Shown in pieces: positions 63,003-64,000 of a stretch of DNA of 64,000 bases. The first letter of the stretch is position 1, and each line of letters begins with the position of its first letter. Origin of the DNA: Gari tellinella (lineage: Eukaryota > Mollusca > Bivalvia > Cardiida > Psammobiidae); the NCBI GenBank assembly GCA_922989275.2, contig OV277861.1, positions 20,924,479 to 20,988,478 of the forward strand, written 5' to 3'. The notes below the pieces were generated by a model. That model saw only the letters and a program-made list of their open reading frames with translations. It was not told where the DNA came from and made no database searches. Made by a program: the position numbers and the translations under genes.

Positions 63003-63026
63003 CTATTCGACAAATGTATTAGTTAA

Positions 63027-63269
63027 CCCATTGCCCCATAAATACGCCTTTTTACGCGTTTTATTTATCCCTCCATTGAAGAAATTGTTTTAATTTACAC
63101 AGTCATGACTATGCACCATAAGAAATATATTCTATATCATAACAGATTGTAGCTTAAGGCAGGTTGAAAGTAAAGCAGAATGTGCCTTAAGGCACATTCT
63201 GCTTTACATTCAACCTGCTTTAAGTGGCCACCTATATTCAAATCTAGAAATAGGCTATGGGGTAATGGG
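63027..63269. mobile_element. TTAA MITE, beta core (B type), well preserved
   Basis: TTAA at 63023-63026 and 63270-63273; ends CCCATTGCCCCATAAATACG and CTATGGGGTAATGGG; core AAAGCAGAATGTGCCTTAAG/mirrored. It begins 20 bp upstream of the acceptor of exon 62844-63002. Confidence 0.93.
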
Positions 63270-63278
63270 TTAAGCCAG

Positions 63279-63830
63279 TGGAGAAGACATAATTCTTTCC
63301 CAATAAACGCCTTTACGCTCAGTCTTTCATTTCCATTGCAAACCGTTTAAAGCCAGATCAGATGCTAGGTAACCCGGCGTCTGATTAGGTCTAAATTTTG
63401 TTTTGCCACTCAAATTAAAATAAATAACCAGAGTTGCAAAGAAGCTGTCATTATTTCCATTTCATTGCACTGTGTTTTCATTTCGTTTGCGTTTGTTTAA
63501 CCCATTACCCCATAGCCTGTTTCATGTTTTGAAAATAGGTGACTACTTAAAGCATGTTGAAAGTAAAGCAGAATGTGCCTTTTTGCCTTTTTGCCTTTTG
63601 CACATTTTGCACATTTTGCTTTACTTTCAGTCTGCTTTAAACTAACATCATCTAAAATATGAAAATAATTTTCTATCGTACATATGTATGACTGTATAAA
63701 TTAGAACTTTTTTCTTCAGTGGAGGAATAAATTAATGGCGTAAAAAAGCGTATTTATGGGGTAATGGGTTAAATGGCGACGAGTAACGTTTTCCCAATAT
63801 GAGTACGATTCCATGTAAGAATCTGACAAG
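63279..63830. mobile_element. C-type MITE (alpha core) split by a B-type MITE
   Basis: CCAGTGGAGAAGACATAATT and core GCCAGATCAGATGCTAGGTA identify the left part of a C-type element up to CGTTTGCGTTTG; after the insertion it resumes ATGGCGACGAGTAACGTTTT. Confidence 0.75.
63501..63768. mobile_element. TTAA MITE, beta core (B type), nested
   Basis: TTAA at 63497-63500 and 63769-63772, placed in the GTTTAAAC stretch of the surrounding C-type element. Ends CCCATTACCCCATAGCCTGT and ATGGGGTAATGGG. The hairpin centre is expanded by repeated TTTTTGCC/TTTGCACA units. Confidence 0.88.
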
Positions 63831-64000
63831 CAGGGCTACCATAAGTTGCTCATAAAAATGTCCAAACGCAGGATCGTACCTTTAAACCCTTTCGCTGTCA
63901 GGTTCTATACCTCTAAATGATTCATTAAAATAGTTTGAATCCAGATCAGACGGTGTCAATGCTTCCTAAGTAAAACACCGAATAAAAATTCAAATTATAA

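Noticed and set aside
1..64000. CRISPR-like arrays, bacterial operons or viral genes
   Set aside because: Repeats are palindromic MITEs without regular spacers; coding exons are spliced; I saw no capsid, polymerase or prokaryotic gene.

Overview
This is an AT-rich animal nuclear window. Bacterial operons, CRISPR arrays and rRNA genes are absent. Spliced exons with consensus GT/AG boundaries, very abundant palindromic MITEs, and non-LTR, Penelope-like, mariner and hAT-like relics point to a mollusc, most likely a heterodont bivalve. That placement rests on my recognition of the repeat styles and is an inference.

One host gene dominates. On the minus strand, 30 exons spread from 63002 down to a stop codon at 13768 join in one continuous reading frame (1,345 residues; the 5' end lies beyond the window). 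They encode a receptor-type protein tyrosine phosphatase. From N to C the product has one EGF-like unit, two fucolectin/F5-8C-like domains (two exons each), seven more EGF-like (MEGF-type) units, one transmembrane helix, a juxtamembrane segment, a phosphatase domain D1 with an intact HCSAGIGRTG loop and WPD loop, and a second domain D2 with a degenerate active site (QCLDGATRSG; WQD in place of WPD). All extracellular introns are phase 1 and five EGF exons are exactly 138 bp, the signature of exon duplication and shuffling.

Layout: 1-413 LINE endonuclease fragment (minus) abutting a ~150-bp tandem array (to ~1640); 2.5-3.3 kb broken Penelope-like element with a GIY-YIG domain; 5.8-13.6 kb MITEs and a LINE C-terminal fragment at 11.2 kb; 13.8-30.6 kb cytoplasmic and transmembrane exons; 31.5-35.8 kb five EGF exons; 37.8-42.7 kb a MITE-poor stretch bounded by nested TIR elements; 43-45.5 kb two EGF exons; 46-48.3 kb a hAT-like fold-back element; 48.5-49.7 kb a broken mariner; 50.3-54.3 kb lectin-like domain exons; 56.4-58.6 kb a LINE reverse transcriptase relic; 59-63.8 kb further TIR elements, MITEs and the first EGF exon.

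The most unusual pattern is in the MITEs. Two hairpin cores, alpha (AAACAG...TGATCAGACGCCG / inverted) and beta (CTTAAAGCAGG.TGA.AGTAAA / inverted), each occur inside elements with different terminal repeats and different target sites (TTAA versus TA). Elements of similar termini carry either core. Nested copies show the TTAA target duplication directly. Several elements sit within 7-30 bp of splice sites of the phosphatase gene, two of them at the same intron position (+8).
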